Shown in pieces: positions 17,241 to 25,440 of a stretch of 39,890 bases of DNA. Within the stretch, counting starts at the first letter, position 1. Every line of letters begins with the position of its first letter. The notes below the pieces were generated by a model. That model did no database searches and was not told the origin of the DNA. It saw only the letters and a list, made by a program, of their open reading frames with translations. The position numbers were made by a program, and so were the translations under genes. Source of the stretch: GH45 sp046704385 (lineage in GTDB: Bacteria > Bacteroidota > Bacteroidia > Bacteroidales > SZUA-534); NCBI GenBank assembly GCA_046704385.1, contig JBJKSB010000056.1, positions 1 to 39,890 on the forward strand, in the 5' to 3' direction.

Positions 17241-17813
17241 TTGGAAACTGTTAACCAAAATAGCACTACTATTGTTATAGATAAAGCCCTTTTTGAAGAG
17301 CTTTTTAAATTACATTACAGTAATTTATGTGCTTATGCCAATAATTTTCTAAAAGAAATTGATGCGGCTGAAGAGGTGGTTCAGGAGGTACTTTATAAAC
17401 TTTGGGTAAACCGCGAAAAACTTGAGATTAATACTTCGCTCCAGTCATACTTGTTCAGGGCTGTCCGAAATAGTTGTCTTAACGTGATTAAACACGTGAA
17501 TATCCGTGAAGATTACAAAATTCACAACGAGCGTAGCATTGAGCTTGATCAGGGAACCCATGAAGACGAAGTTATTGTAAGCGAATTGGAACTGAAAATT
17601 CGTGAAACTATTGACCAGCTTCCACTTGAGCGCAGGAAAATATTTATTATGAGCCGATACGATGGTTTAAAATACAGGGAAATTGCTGATAAGTTAAATA
17701 TTTCGGTGAAAACCGTTGAGAATCAAATGGGAAGCGCTTTGAAATTTCTTCGTGATCAATTAAAAGATTATTTGCCCTGGCTGATAATATTTTTTAGTCA
17801 CTTTGTTAAATAG
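17241..17813 (+). CDS. ECF sigma-70 factor (Bacteroidota FecI-like family)
   Basis: A 190-residue sigma factor with region 2 (about 20-85: F-E-E-L-F-K-L-H-Y, A-E-E-V-V-Q-E-V-L-Y-K-L-W, F-R-A-V-R-N) and region 4 (about 120-178: L-P-L-E-R-R-K-I-F, Y-R-E-I-A-D-K-L-N-I-S-V-K-T-V-E). It matches the sigma-70 family typical of Bacteroidota polysaccharide or iron uptake loci, paired with FecR-type anti-sigma factors. The start is TTG at 17241: an in-frame stop lies at 17235-17237 and no ATG follows before region 2, so a non-ATG start is forced. The fecR gene follows after 137 bases and carries its own promoter-like motif. It probably directs transcription from the two matching motifs at 17904 and 23995. 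Confidence 0.92.
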   Translation: METVNQNSTTIVIDKALFEELFKLHYSNLCAYANNFLKEIDAAEEVVQEVLYKLWVNREKLEINTSLQSYLFRAVRNSCLNVIKHVNIREDYKIHNERSIELDQGTHEDEVIVSELELKIRETIDQLPLERRKIFIMSRYDGLKYREIADKLNISVKTVENQMGSALKFLRDQLKDYLPWLIIFFSHFVK

Positions 17814-17903
17814 AACAAATAAAATTAAACGATTACAATTGTAAATAACAGATAATCAATATTATAAACACTATACAAAAATTAAATAATTAAAGTTTAA
17901 AAT

Positions 17904-17936
17904 ACAATAGGGGTAAAATACAAGTCAGTTGTCATC
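17904..17936 (+). promoter_or_regulatory. Candidate ECF-sigma promoter: ACAATAGGGGTA-N14-TGTCATC (copy 1, fecR)
   Basis: The upstream half ACAATAGGGGTA (17904-17915) and the downstream half TGTCATC (17930-17936) are separated by 14 bases. Both halves and the spacing recur exactly at 23995-24027, while the spacer differs. The downstream half contains the GTC core common in ECF -10 elements. The fecR ATG is 14 bases beyond it. Confidence 0.65.
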
Positions 17937-17950
17937 ACATTAGAAAAACA

Positions 17951-18988
17951 ATGACAAATAAAAATTCACATATCGACGAAACGCTTTTAATGCAATTTCT
18001 TTTGGGGGAAGCTTCCGCCGAACAGATGCAAAGTATTGAAAAATGGTTGCACGAATCGGAAGAAAACCGCAAGGAGTTGGATCAATTAGAGTCAGTTTGG
18101 GCTGAAACCGGAAAACTTACTCCAAAACCTGTGGCAGTTGATGTGTTGAATGCCTGGGAAAAGGTGTCGAAAAGAGTTGATACGTTTGAGCAAATCTCAA
18201 AACCAGCAAAAATACATACCCTAAACAAAAGGATTTTAAAATATACATACAGGGCAGCTGCTGTTCTGATAGTAGCCTTTGGAATATTTAAGGTGGTTAT
18301 TGAACCAAAACTTCCTGTTGAACAACTTGCCTATACTACCACTACTCATATTTATAAAGGTACTTTACCCGATGGATCAAAAATTGCATTAAACCTGAAT
18401 TCAAAAATATCTTACCCTGAAAAATTTAAAAATAAAACCCGAGAAGTTCAATTAGAAGGTGAAGCCTATTTTGAAGTGGCACATAACCCAAAAAAACCTT
18501 TCATTATTTCAGCAGGTGAGGCAAAAATCAGGGTTTTGGGCACCAGCTTTAATGTGAAAGCAAATACTGATTCTGATGTTGAGGTTTCTGTCACCACAGG
18601 CAGGGTCCAATTATTTAAGATTGATTCCGTTTCAGGAGATACGGCTTCGGTATTTTTAACAGCAGGACAAAAAGGGGTTTTACCAAAATCGGCATCAAAG
18701 CCGGAAAAACTGGATAAACCGATTGAACCCGACGAAATGTTCTGGATGGACCGGACGCTGGTTTTTAAGCAGGTTAAGCTTTCCAAAGTAATTGAAATGC
18801 TCCAAAAATATTATCATGTAAATATCACCGTTGAAAACCCAATGGCTTTAGAATGCAAATATACCGCAACCTTTAATGATGCCGATATTGATGAGATTTT
18901 GGATATGTTGGCAAATACATTTAATTTCGAGCTAAAAGTTGATGCTCAGAATTATACATTAAAAGGGAACGGTTGTCTCGATGAATAA
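17951..18988 (+). CDS. FecR-type anti-sigma factor
   Basis: A 345-residue single-pass inner-membrane protein. The N-terminal cytoplasmic sigma-binding part (about 1-90; L-L-M-Q-F-L-L-G-E-A, W-L-H-E-S-E-E-N) is followed by one membrane helix (about 97-115), a periplasmic FecR domain (about 130-225: L-P-D-G-S-K-I-A-L-N-L-N-S-K-I-S-Y, G-E-A-Y-F-E-V-A-H, V-L-G-T-S-F-N-V) and a DUF4974 domain (about 270-340). In the Fec paradigm such a protein holds its sigma factor and releases it when an STN domain of an outer-membrane transducer engages the periplasmic part. The STN-domain gene starts 8 bases before this gene's stop, so the two are translationally linked. Confidence 0.93.
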   Translation: MTNKNSHIDETLLMQFLLGEASAEQMQSIEKWLHESEENRKELDQLESVWAETGKLTPKPVAVDVLNAWEKVSKRVDTFEQISKPAKIHTLNKRILKYTYRAAAVLIVAFGIFKVVIEPKLPVEQLAYTTTTHIYKGTLPDGSKIALNLNSKISYPEKFKNKTREVQLEGEAYFEVAHNPKKPFIISAGEAKIRVLGTSFNVKANTDSDVEVSVTTGRVQLFKIDSVSGDTASVFLTAGQKGVLPKSASKPEKLDKPIEPDEMFWMDRTLVFKQVKLSKVIEMLQKYYHVNITVENPMALECKYTATFNDADIDEILDMLANTFNFELKVDAQNYTLKGNGCLDE

Positions 18989-20042
18989 GTTAACTCGTTT
19001 TTTTATTATCGGTATTCTGGTTACCAGTCAGGTTGTAACTGCACAAACCAACCATCTGAATAAAAAAGTAACCTTATCAGTTTCAAATATTTCCGTTGGC
19101 GAAGTGCTTATTTTGATTAGCCAACAGGGTGGTTTTAATTTTTCATATAATGCCGATTTAATTAATGGTGATAGTCTTGTTAGCATTAAGGTAAAAAACC
19201 GTACGGTGGAAAAAACACTCAATGAGCTGTTTAACCACACAGTTAGGTACAAGGTTGTGAACGATCATATTATCCTTTTATCAAATGTTCAAAACAAAAA
19301 GTCTGATCAACAGCTAAATAAAACCATGGGAACCAGTGGCTACACCTTAACCGGCTACGTGCTTGATGCAAACACAGGACAGACAATTCCCAATGCTACC
19401 ATTTATGAAGTGGATGGTAAAATTTCAGCCATGACTAATTCGCAGGGATTTTATATGATGATATTACCGCCTGACCGTAACTTTAAAGGAATAAATTATT
19501 GCAGGTACGATTATCTGGATTCCATTGTTTTTATTCGGATGGAAAAATCGATGCAGTATGATATGGCGCTAAAGCCCCGGCAGTTGGAAATTCAAAAAAT
19601 ACAATCACGGACTACCGTTTTGCAGCACGATCTGGAATCGCGTCAGATTGTGACTTGGCTGGTTCCCGAAGAGGCAATGATGACTGCCAGAAATATGACA
19701 CTTCCCGAAAGGGCTTCCATACAGGTTTCATTGTTGCCATTTATAGGCAGCGATTTTAAATTAAGCGGAACCAAAACCAATAATCTGTCATTTAATATTT
19801 TGGCTGGATACTCCGGCGGGGTTGATGGGATGGAGCTTGGGGGAATGGTAAATATTGTGCAAAACGATGTAAAAGGAGCGCAAATGGCAGGATTTGGAAA
19901 TATTGTGGGAAAAGATACCCGGGGCGTTCAACTGGCCGGTTTTTTCAACGTAAACAACGGGTCGGTTACCGGGGCACAAATGGCTGGTTTTCAGAATACG
20001 CTTAATGGTGAAATGCACGGGGGTGCAGTTATCGGGTTTTAA
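18981..20042 (+). CDS. STN + carboxypeptidase-regulatory-like + GFxN-repeat protein, N-terminal part (frameshifted)
   Basis: The first part of a gene broken by one base. It has a signal peptide (F-F-I-I-G-I-L-V-T-S-Q-V-V-T-A), an STN (secretin/TonB short N-terminal) domain at about 25-105 (V-S-N-I-S-V-G-E-V-L-I-L-I-S-Q-Q, F-S-Y-N), a CarboxypepD_reg-like domain at about 120-205 (L-T-G-Y-V-L-D-A-N-T-G-Q-T-I-P-N-A), then a region with the first 15-16-residue repeats (G-A-Q-M-A-G-F-G-N, G-V-Q-L-A-G-F-F-N). The frame ends at 20042 just after a run of five G (20019-20023). Removing one G joins it without a gap to the frame at 20005-21057. The STN domain is the part expected to touch the FecR protein. 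Having it on a repeat protein instead of a TonB receptor is unusual. Confidence 0.85.
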   Translation: MNKLTRFFIIGILVTSQVVTAQTNHLNKKVTLSVSNISVGEVLILISQQGGFNFSYNADLINGDSLVSIKVKNRTVEKTLNELFNHTVRYKVVNDHIILLSNVQNKKSDQQLNKTMGTSGYTLTGYVLDANTGQTIPNATIYEVDGKISAMTNSQGFYMMILPPDRNFKGINYCRYDYLDSIVFIRMEKSMQYDMALKPRQLEIQKIQSRTTVLQHDLESRQIVTWLVPEEAMMTARNMTLPERASIQVSLLPFIGSDFKLSGTKTNNLSFNILAGYSGGVDGMELGGMVNIVQNDVKGAQMAGFGNIVGKDTRGVQLAGFFNVNNGSVTGAQMAGFQNTLNGEMHGGAVIGF

Positions 20043-20580
20043 TAATATTACCACACAAAATGTTGATGGGATACAGGCTACAGGATTTGTTAATGTTGCC
20101 TTTAAAGATGTTAATATGGCACAGCTTAGCGGTTTTGTGAATTACGGTAGAAATATTGGTGGATTGCAGGCAACCGGTTTTGTTAATATTGCCACCGGAA
20201 ATGTTGAGGCAGCTCAGTTAGCCGGTTATGTCAATATAAGCCGCGATGTAAACGGAGTACAGGCTGCCGGTTTTGTAAATATTGCTCATGGCAATATTGG
20301 TATGGCCCAATTAGCTGGTTTTGTTAACTATTGCGATAGTGTTACAGGAGCTCAGCTTGCCGGCTTTGTAAATGTTGCACGCCTGAATGTGACTGCTGTT
20401 CAGGGTGCAGGCTTTGTAAATTACGGAACTTCCGTTACCGGTGCCCAACTGGCTGGTTTTCTTAATGTTTGTGCTACAGAAAATACTGGAGTTCAGATTG
20501 CCGGATTTTTAAATGTAGCTAAAACCCTGAATGGGTTACAAATTGCTGCCGTAAATATTGCCGATTCCGTTATTAAAGGA
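19875..20580 (+). repeat. Coding tandem repeats: about 15 units of 15-16 codons (GxQxxGFxN)
   Basis: The units G-A-Q-M-A-G-F-G-N through G-L-Q-I-A-A-V-N run without interruption once the frameshift is corrected. Unit lengths alternate largely between 16 and 15 residues in the second half. The conserved positions are G1, Q3, G6, F7 and N9. The DNA of the units has diverged, so this is an old protein repeat and not a recent DNA expansion. Confidence 0.8.
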
Positions 20581-21057
20581 GTACCAATTGGTTTTTTTAG
20601 CTTTGTCAGAAAGGGTTATCATGTACTGGAATTTTCAACAGATGAAGTGTTCCGTACCAATTATATTTTTAAAACCGGAGTACGAAAATTTTATAATATT
20701 CTTGGATATGCAAGGACAAGCAACGATTTATCGGGTTTTATCTATGGTTTTGGATTCGATACTACTATAAAATCAAAGCATGCTATAAATTTCGATTTTA
20801 CCTTTACCAGTATTGCTGATATGTCGAAGCAGGTAAATAGTTTTGGAACAGTGTTTAAATTTAGTCCTTGCTATAATTACAGTTTCTATAAACACTTAAC
20901 GGTTTTTGCAGGTCCGTCATTAAGTATTTACGCTGGAAATCTTAATAATTCTGATGGCGAAATCACCGGGGTGGCATTTCATCCTTTTTGGGATAAATTA
21001 TATGATAAAGCAAGAACTCAAATGTGGGCCGGTGCTTCAGTTGGCTTGCGCTTTTAA
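20005..21057 (+). CDS. GFxN-repeat outer-membrane-type protein, C-terminal part of the frameshifted STN gene
   Basis: This continues the gene at 18981. True coding sense starts at about 20024 (G-V-Q-L-S-G-F-N-N), and the ATG at 20005 is probably not a start. Residues to about 192 are some twelve further copies of the 15/16-residue repeat G-[AV]-Q-[LA]-[AST]-G-F-[VLN]-N. Then comes P-I-G-F-F-S-F-V-R-K-G-Y-H and a ~160-residue beta-rich C-terminal domain ending in G-A-S-V-G-L-R-F. The terminal phenylalanine and alternating strand pattern suggest an outer-membrane barrel. The C-terminal block is clearly related to that of the gene at 24051 (P-I-G-F-[FI]-S-F-V-R-[KN]-G-Y-H). The joined protein would be about 690 residues. 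Confidence 0.8.
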   Translation: MVKCTGVQLSGFNNITTQNVDGIQATGFVNVAFKDVNMAQLSGFVNYGRNIGGLQATGFVNIATGNVEAAQLAGYVNISRDVNGVQAAGFVNIAHGNIGMAQLAGFVNYCDSVTGAQLAGFVNVARLNVTAVQGAGFVNYGTSVTGAQLAGFLNVCATENTGVQIAGFLNVAKTLNGLQIAAVNIADSVIKGVPIGFFSFVRKGYHVLEFSTDEVFRTNYIFKTGVRKFYNILGYARTSNDLSGFIYGFGFDTTIKSKHAINFDFTFTSIADMSKQVNSFGTVFKFSPCYNYSFYKHLTVFAGPSLSIYAGNLNNSDGEITGVAFHPFWDKLYDKARTQMWAGASVGLRF

Positions 21058-21338
21058 CAATTAGCCGGTTCTTGTAATTAATCAGAGTGCGTCTTAAACC
21101 TAAAATCCGCTTGTTTATTGTAGAAAGTCAATGACCATAGACTTACTGATTTAAGTTTGAGTTACTCCCTGATCAACCATATAAGTAGAGATAAAAGTCT
21201 GGGAAAATCTAAAATTTTTCTGATAAAAAAACGAACATTAATCATATTGAACGATTATGTATATAATTTTAAGTAATTTTTAAAACTATAATACTGTTTT
21301 AAGAGTATAAAAGGAAAGGGAATTAGAACGGACTTATT

Positions 21339-21968
21339 ATGACTCGATTTTTAAGATATTCACGATATGGAATGTTGACATGCATGGTTGGAATTTTAAT
21401 GATTGTTAGTTGTGAAAAACCCCCGTTAATAAAGGAACCGGAGACTCCTTCATCAATCAAATTTTTTAAGTATAATCCTGCTTTATCGTTTCCGGTAAAC
21501 CTAAATGAAACCACAACATTTTCACTGAAACACCCGGATGATAATTTAATTAAAAATTTCAATCTCGATTTTAAATATTTTATCGATCCCGATTACAAAC
21601 AGGTAGAATATACCATTGAAGTCAATGTGCGTCCCGATAAACTTTCTGTTTACCCTAAAAAACAAACACCTTTGGACGGTTTTGCAGTGCTTTACCCTTT
21701 AAGTAAGGCAGATACAAATAGCGATAATTGGTTTTGGGATCATACAGGGTTGATTAGACGATATGATGAGAACCTGGATTTTGATATAGATTTCTATTTA
21801 TCAGACTTAACTGATTCCCCTGATCAGTATTACGCTCTTCGTATAGCCAAAAATGACAGCATTTATTATGGTTGGTTCAAAATGGAATTGACCCGCGATT
21901 CTGTTAAATTTTTGGAATATGCTTATAGCTTAAAAAACAACGTTCAAATCTGGCCCTGGGATAACTGA
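21339..21968 (+). CDS. Putative lipoprotein of unknown function
   Basis: A 209-residue protein with a lipobox (I-V-S-C, cysteine at about residue 25) after a hydrophobic segment, so it is probably lipid-anchored. The rest is rich in D, Y, F and K, with no domain I recognise. It has a beta-strand-like pattern and aromatic motifs such as N-W-F-W-D-H near 130. The start is an ATG; a second ATG at residue 12 would give a tighter signal peptide. It lies 281 bases after the GFxN-repeat gene on the same strand and has no ECF-type motif upstream, so it is probably not in that transcript. Confidence 0.65.
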   Translation: MTRFLRYSRYGMLTCMVGILMIVSCEKPPLIKEPETPSSIKFFKYNPALSFPVNLNETTTFSLKHPDDNLIKNFNLDFKYFIDPDYKQVEYTIEVNVRPDKLSVYPKKQTPLDGFAVLYPLSKADTNSDNWFWDHTGLIRRYDENLDFDIDFYLSDLTDSPDQYYALRIAKNDSIYYGWFKMELTRDSVKFLEYAYSLKNNVQIWPWDN

Positions 21969-21994
21969 TTATTACCGGATTGCTAATTAAGAAT

Positions 21995-22417
21995 TTATAA
22001 TCCACAATTCCTGATTTGCTGATTTAACAGTTCAATTTTCTTGATACGAGCCTCATCGTAGGTTTTGTAGGCAAGGTCAAGATACTCGTTTAGTTTCAAC
22101 GATTTTTCGAAAAAAAGTTTTGCGTCGTTTTTTTTGTTACGAGCCAGTTGTAATTCAGCTTCAGCATAAAACAACTCGGCCAGAATTTGTAAATGATCAT
22201 GGGTATAATTGTGATCGTTTAATAAACTATCTGTCATTCCTTCGATGGGTAACGACCTGAAAAAGGCCGCATCTTCCTTAAGAAATTCAGTATAGCTCTC
22301 CTCAAGCTGGTCATTGGCTTTTTCAAAATCTTTTCTTCTGATTTTCCCCATCAGGGCGGCCATTAAATCGCCCATCATCTCAATCATACGTAAAATATAG
22401 TCGCTCTGAAAACTCAT
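21995..22417 (-). CDS. DUF6483-like helical protein
   Basis: A 140-residue protein, helical throughout, beginning M-S-F-Q-S-D-Y-I-L-R-M-I-E-M-M-G. This opening resembles DUF6483-type proteins. The C-terminal half (L-F-Y-A-E-A-E-L-Q-L-A-R-N-K ... A-K-L-F-F-E-K-S-L-K-L) looks like a TPR pair. I chose the ATG at 22417; a longer frame would start with TTG at 22426. No signal peptide is present, so it is cytoplasmic. Function unknown. It is convergent with the lipoprotein gene (26 bases between stops) and divergent from the ketopantoate reductase gene. Confidence 0.65.
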   Translation of the reverse strand: MSFQSDYILRMIEMMGDLMAALMGKIRRKDFEKANDQLEESYTEFLKEDAAFFRSLPIEGMTDSLLNDHNYTHDHLQILAELFYAEAELQLARNKKNDAKLFFEKSLKLNEYLDLAYKTYDEARIKKIELLNQQIRNCGL

Positions 22418-22564
22418 TTTTGACAATTATTTTTTATTTGTCATAAAGGTAGGATGATATGATCAAAAACGGGAACAATTTATAAAAAAGATGATACTTT
22501 ATGTTTTTATAAACTGATATCGGGTTAATTTATTATTTTGGTGAGCAGTTTAATATTTAAATTC

Positions 22565-23575
22565 ATGAAAATAGCAATTTACGGAGCTGGTTCGCTGGGT
22601 ACTGTTTTGGGAGCATATCTTACAAAAGCCGGTTTTAATGTTGATTTAATTAACCGGAATAAATCGCATGTTGAAGGATTACAAAAAAACGGGGCAAATA
22701 TTATTGGAACCATTAACATGCAGATTCCTGTTAGTGCCTTGTTGCCAGAGGAAATGGCCGGCAGGTATGATTTAATATTTTTAATGACAAAGCAACTTGA
22801 TAACAAAAAGGTAGTTGCTTATTTGAAGAATTTTTTAGAAGATGACGGAATAATTTGCTCTACACAAAACGGATTACCCGAACCAGAAATTGCTGAGATA
22901 ATTGGAAAAGAAAAAACATTTGGATGTGCTATAGCCTGGGGAGCAACCCTGATAGGAAACGGAGTTTGCGAGTTGACTTCAAGTCCTGATAGCCTGTCGT
23001 TTAGTATTGGAACACCCGGTGAAAATAATCATACTAATCTGGAAGAAATAAAGAGCGTTTTGGAATGCGTTGGTACTGTAACTATTGAGACTAATTTTAT
23101 GGGAGCACGCTGGACGAAATTGCTGATAAATTGTGCTTTTAGTGGTATATCAACAGTTTTAGGCTGTACTTTTGGAGAAGCATCACGCCATAAAAAATCG
23201 AGATATTATATCCAAAGCATCATAAAAGAATGTTTTAATGTGGCCGAGGCAGCCAACATAAAAATTGAACCCATCCAGGGTAAAAATACCCGGAAATTAC
23301 TGGATTATAATAGTTGGCTTAAGCAAAAGGTTGTGTTTTTATTAATTCCAGTGGTTATAAAAAAGCATGCCTTATTGAAAGCCAGTATGCTTCAGGATTT
23401 GGAGAAAGGCAAGTTAAGTGAAGTTGATGCCATTAACGGAGTTGTTAGCCATTATGCCAAGAAAATGGGTATTTCTACTCCATTTAATGATCGTGTGGTT
23501 GAAATCGTGCATGGTATTGAAAGTGGAAAATATAAACCAGGCTTTGAGAATCTGGCTTTATTTGACAAAATATAA
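22565..23575 (+). CDS. Ketopantoate reductase family protein (ApbA/PanE; 2-dehydropantoate 2-reductase)
   Basis: NADPH-dependent reductase of the PanE/ApbA family; in the pantothenate pathway it reduces 2-dehydropantoate to pantoate. The N-terminal Rossmann motif I-Y-G-A-G-S-L-G-T (residues 4-12) is present, followed by the family's L-I-N-R. The C-terminal domain carries the helix with W-T-K-L-L-I-N-C-A-F (about 180-190; Lys is the usual catalytic residue) and S-M-L-Q-D-L-E-K-G-K-L-S-E-V-D-A-I-N-G (about 275-293), a family hallmark with the substrate-binding S-x-x-x-D and E. I take the ATG at 22565 and not the TTG at 22538. No other pantothenate gene is nearby, so the true substrate may differ. 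Length (336) is slightly above typical PanE (about 300). Confidence 0.87.
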   Translation: MKIAIYGAGSLGTVLGAYLTKAGFNVDLINRNKSHVEGLQKNGANIIGTINMQIPVSALLPEEMAGRYDLIFLMTKQLDNKKVVAYLKNFLEDDGIICSTQNGLPEPEIAEIIGKEKTFGCAIAWGATLIGNGVCELTSSPDSLSFSIGTPGENNHTNLEEIKSVLECVGTVTIETNFMGARWTKLLINCAFSGISTVLGCTFGEASRHKKSRYYIQSIIKECFNVAEAANIKIEPIQGKNTRKLLDYNSWLKQKVVFLLIPVVIKKHALLKASMLQDLEKGKLSEVDAINGVVSHYAKKMGISTPFNDRVVEIVHGIESGKYKPGFENLALFDKI

Positions 23576-23763
23576 ATACAGGATAATTCTTTCCCTGCCG
23601 TTCAGCATAGCAGTCAAGCTAAGACTATATATAATTGAAAATAAGAACAATTAATCATTTCAGAAACATTTCTGTATTTCGTTGTACGGTAGGATAGAAT
23701 TTTATAGCAAAAGACCTGCTTACGACGATTTGATTAAATTACCTCCTTTAGTTTAACAGCCTG

Positions 23764-23784
23764 TCCCGAATTTGATTTTCGGGG
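23764..23784. repeat. Dispersed palindrome CCCGAA-N7-TTCGGG
   Basis: The arms CCCGAA (23765-23770) and TTCGGG (23778-23783) flank TTTGATT. It is related to the perfect copy at 9588-9606 and lies 190 bases after the ketopantoate reductase stop, so it could terminate that transcript. Confidence 0.5.
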
Positions 23785-23994
23785 GCAATTCCCATACAAT
23801 CATATAAAAACCTTTTGGCAAAATAAGCTGAACCAAAACTAAAATTAAAACCTTGTCAAATATTTCATTGCATGAATGTCTTCCGATTGGGGTGACCTAC
23901 ATCCGGGCAACCATTAATTTTTTGTTTTAAAAATGACTTTCATAAATCGTAGAAAATCTGATGGTTGAAGATCATTGTCAATTTTTTGGGTTTT

Positions 23995-24027
23995 ACAATA
24001 GGGGTATTTTAATAAAGGGTTGTCATC
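23995..24027 (+). promoter_or_regulatory. Candidate ECF-sigma promoter: ACAATAGGGGTA-N14-TGTCATC (copy 2, GFxN gene)
   Basis: Both half-sites are identical to those at 17904-17936 and have the same 14-base spacer length, while the spacer sequences differ. It lies 23 bases ahead of the ATG at 24051. The match implies that this gene, and probably the TonB receptor behind it, are controlled by the ECF sigma factor at 17241. Confidence 0.65.
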
Positions 24028-24050
24028 CTACCGAATAACGAAAATTCGAT

Positions 24051-25358
24051 ATGAAAATATTAAAAATACAACCTTTAAAATCAAAAAAAATGAAAACAAA
24101 TGTTATCACAGTAATTATAGTATCATTACTATTTTTTGCAAAATTTAGTTTTTCGCAACAAAAAGTTGAGATGGATACCATGCCATTTCAATTAAGCTTT
24201 ATCACACCTGTAGGAACCAATGGGGTGCATTCCTGGAATACTGTAAATAATTTTTCTCTGAATCTTTATGCTGGTTATGCTGGTGGCCTTGATGGTTTTG
24301 AAGCCACAGGGTTTGTAAGTGTGTTGCGAAGCAATATGCGCGGAGTGCAGTTCACAGGTTTTGTGAATGCCGATTTGGGTAGAACCAAAGGAGCCCAGTT
24401 TGCAGGCTTTGTAAATTACAATAAAGGTGAGATGGTTGGATTCCAGGGTGCTGGTTTTGTAAATACCATAACCAATAATCTTGATGGCATTCAGGCATCA
24501 GGTTTTGTTAATACGGTTGTTGGCGGATTTGAAGGGGCACAGTTTGCCGGCTTCGTAAATACAGCAACAAAAAAATCAAAAGGAGCCCAGTTTGCCGGTT
24601 TTGTTAATGCAGTTTCAGACTCAATTGATGGATTTCAGGGAGCAGGTTTTGTGAATTATTCCATGGGCAATACTATGGGGCAGGTGAGTGGTTTTACCAA
24701 TGTAAATGTCGGTGACCAAAAAGGGGTTCAGGCTTCAGGATTTGTAAATATAAATACAGGAAGAGTAGATGGTGCACAATTGGCTGGTTTTGCAAATTTT
24801 GCCCGTGTTTTGAAAGGTACGCAGATTGGTGTATTTAATTATGTGGATTCATTGGAGAAAGGAACTCCCATAGGATTTATCAGTTTTGTCAGAAATGGCT
24901 ACCATGCGGTTGAGTTAAGCACCAGCGAAACTTTGTATGGAATAGCTTCCTTTAAAACAGGCACTGAACGCTTTTATAATATAATTTCGCTGGGTGGGGC
25001 AGTTCGTAACAATCAGATTTTATGGGGATGGGGCTACGGAGTTGGCACCATGATAAAAGCTTCTGAAAAACTGGATTTAACTATCGAGGCCCAGTCATTT
25101 CAGATAAATCAGGATGAATGGTATACCCATCGTTTAAATAACTTGAATAAACTTGGCATACAAGCGTCATATAAATTATTACCTGGTTTGGAAGTATTTG
25201 GCGGGCCAACTTTTAATGTGGTCGTTTCTGATACCAGAAATCATTATGGTTTGGAAACCGTTACATCTATAGCTCCCTATACAACCTTTAGCAAAGTATA
25301 TCCCAATGATATTAAAGTTGAAATGTACCCGGGTATAACTGCCGGTATCCGTTTTTAA
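24051..25358 (+). CDS. Secreted GFxN-repeat protein with outer-membrane-type C-terminus
   Basis: A paralogue of the STN/GFxN gene but without the STN and carboxypeptidase-like domains. Signal peptide: a second ATG at 24090 (M-K-T-N-V-I-T-V-I-I-V-S-L-L-F-F-A) would give a standard one, and the ATG at 24051 a longer basic region; either could be the start. About twelve 15/16-residue repeats follow (residues about 82-270: G-V-Q-F-T-G-F-V-N, G-A-Q-F-A-G-F-V-N, G-F-Q-G-A-G-F-V-N). The shared capping block P-I-G-F-I-S-F-V-R-N-G-Y-H comes next, then a ~155-residue beta-rich domain ending in G-I-T-A-G-I-R-F, which looks like an outer-membrane barrel end. The repeats recall LA_2272-type surface repeats (G-x-Q-[IL]-G-[LF]-x-N), a tentative link. 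It is 82 bases upstream of the TonB receptor and probably in one operon. Confidence 0.82.
   Translation: MKILKIQPLKSKKMKTNVITVIIVSLLFFAKFSFSQQKVEMDTMPFQLSFITPVGTNGVHSWNTVNNFSLNLYAGYAGGLDGFEATGFVSVLRSNMRGVQFTGFVNADLGRTKGAQFAGFVNYNKGEMVGFQGAGFVNTITNNLDGIQASGFVNTVVGGFEGAQFAGFVNTATKKSKGAQFAGFVNAVSDSIDGFQGAGFVNYSMGNTMGQVSGFTNVNVGDQKGVQASGFVNINTGRVDGAQLAGFANFARVLKGTQIGVFNYVDSLEKGTPIGFISFVRNGYHAVELSTSETLYGIASFKTGTERFYNIISLGGAVRNNQILWGWGYGVGTMIKASEKLDLTIEAQSFQINQDEWYTHRLNNLNKLGIQASYKLLPGLEVFGGPTFNVVVSDTRNHYGLETVTSIAPYTTFSKVYPNDIKVEMYPGITAGIRF
24293..24860 (+). repeat. Coding tandem repeats: about 12 units of 15-16 codons (GxQxxGFxN)
   Basis: The units run from G-F-E-A-T-G-F-V-S to G-T-Q-I-G-V-F-N. 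Most are exactly 16 residues; three near the C-terminal end are 15. The consensus is the same as in the gene at 18981-21057, with F more common after Q here. The DNA units have diverged. Confidence 0.8.
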
Positions 25359-25440
25359 AATTAAATTGATTATAAGTATTAACCCAGGATGTAAAGTGAA
25401 AAATGACAATCAACTATACATCACAACTAAATTGAAACCT

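Larger units (their letters stand above)
23576..24050. other. 475-bp intergenic region with palindrome and ECF promoter
   Basis: No credible ORF. It contains the third copy of the dispersed palindrome (23764-23783), a short inverted repeat CAGAAA-CA-TTTCTG near 23660, and at its end the ECF-type promoter motif (23995-24027) that serves the next gene. The rest is AT-rich and featureless to me. Confidence 0.5.

Noticed and set aside
17241..17813. An ATG start for the ECF sigma gene
   Set aside because: The in-frame stop at 17235-17237 and the absence of an ATG before region 2 force a TTG start.
19875..20580. Regular repeat spacing of about 48 bases suggesting a CRISPR array
   Set aside because: The repeat is in protein sequence, the DNA units differ, and there are no spacers; it is a coding repeat.
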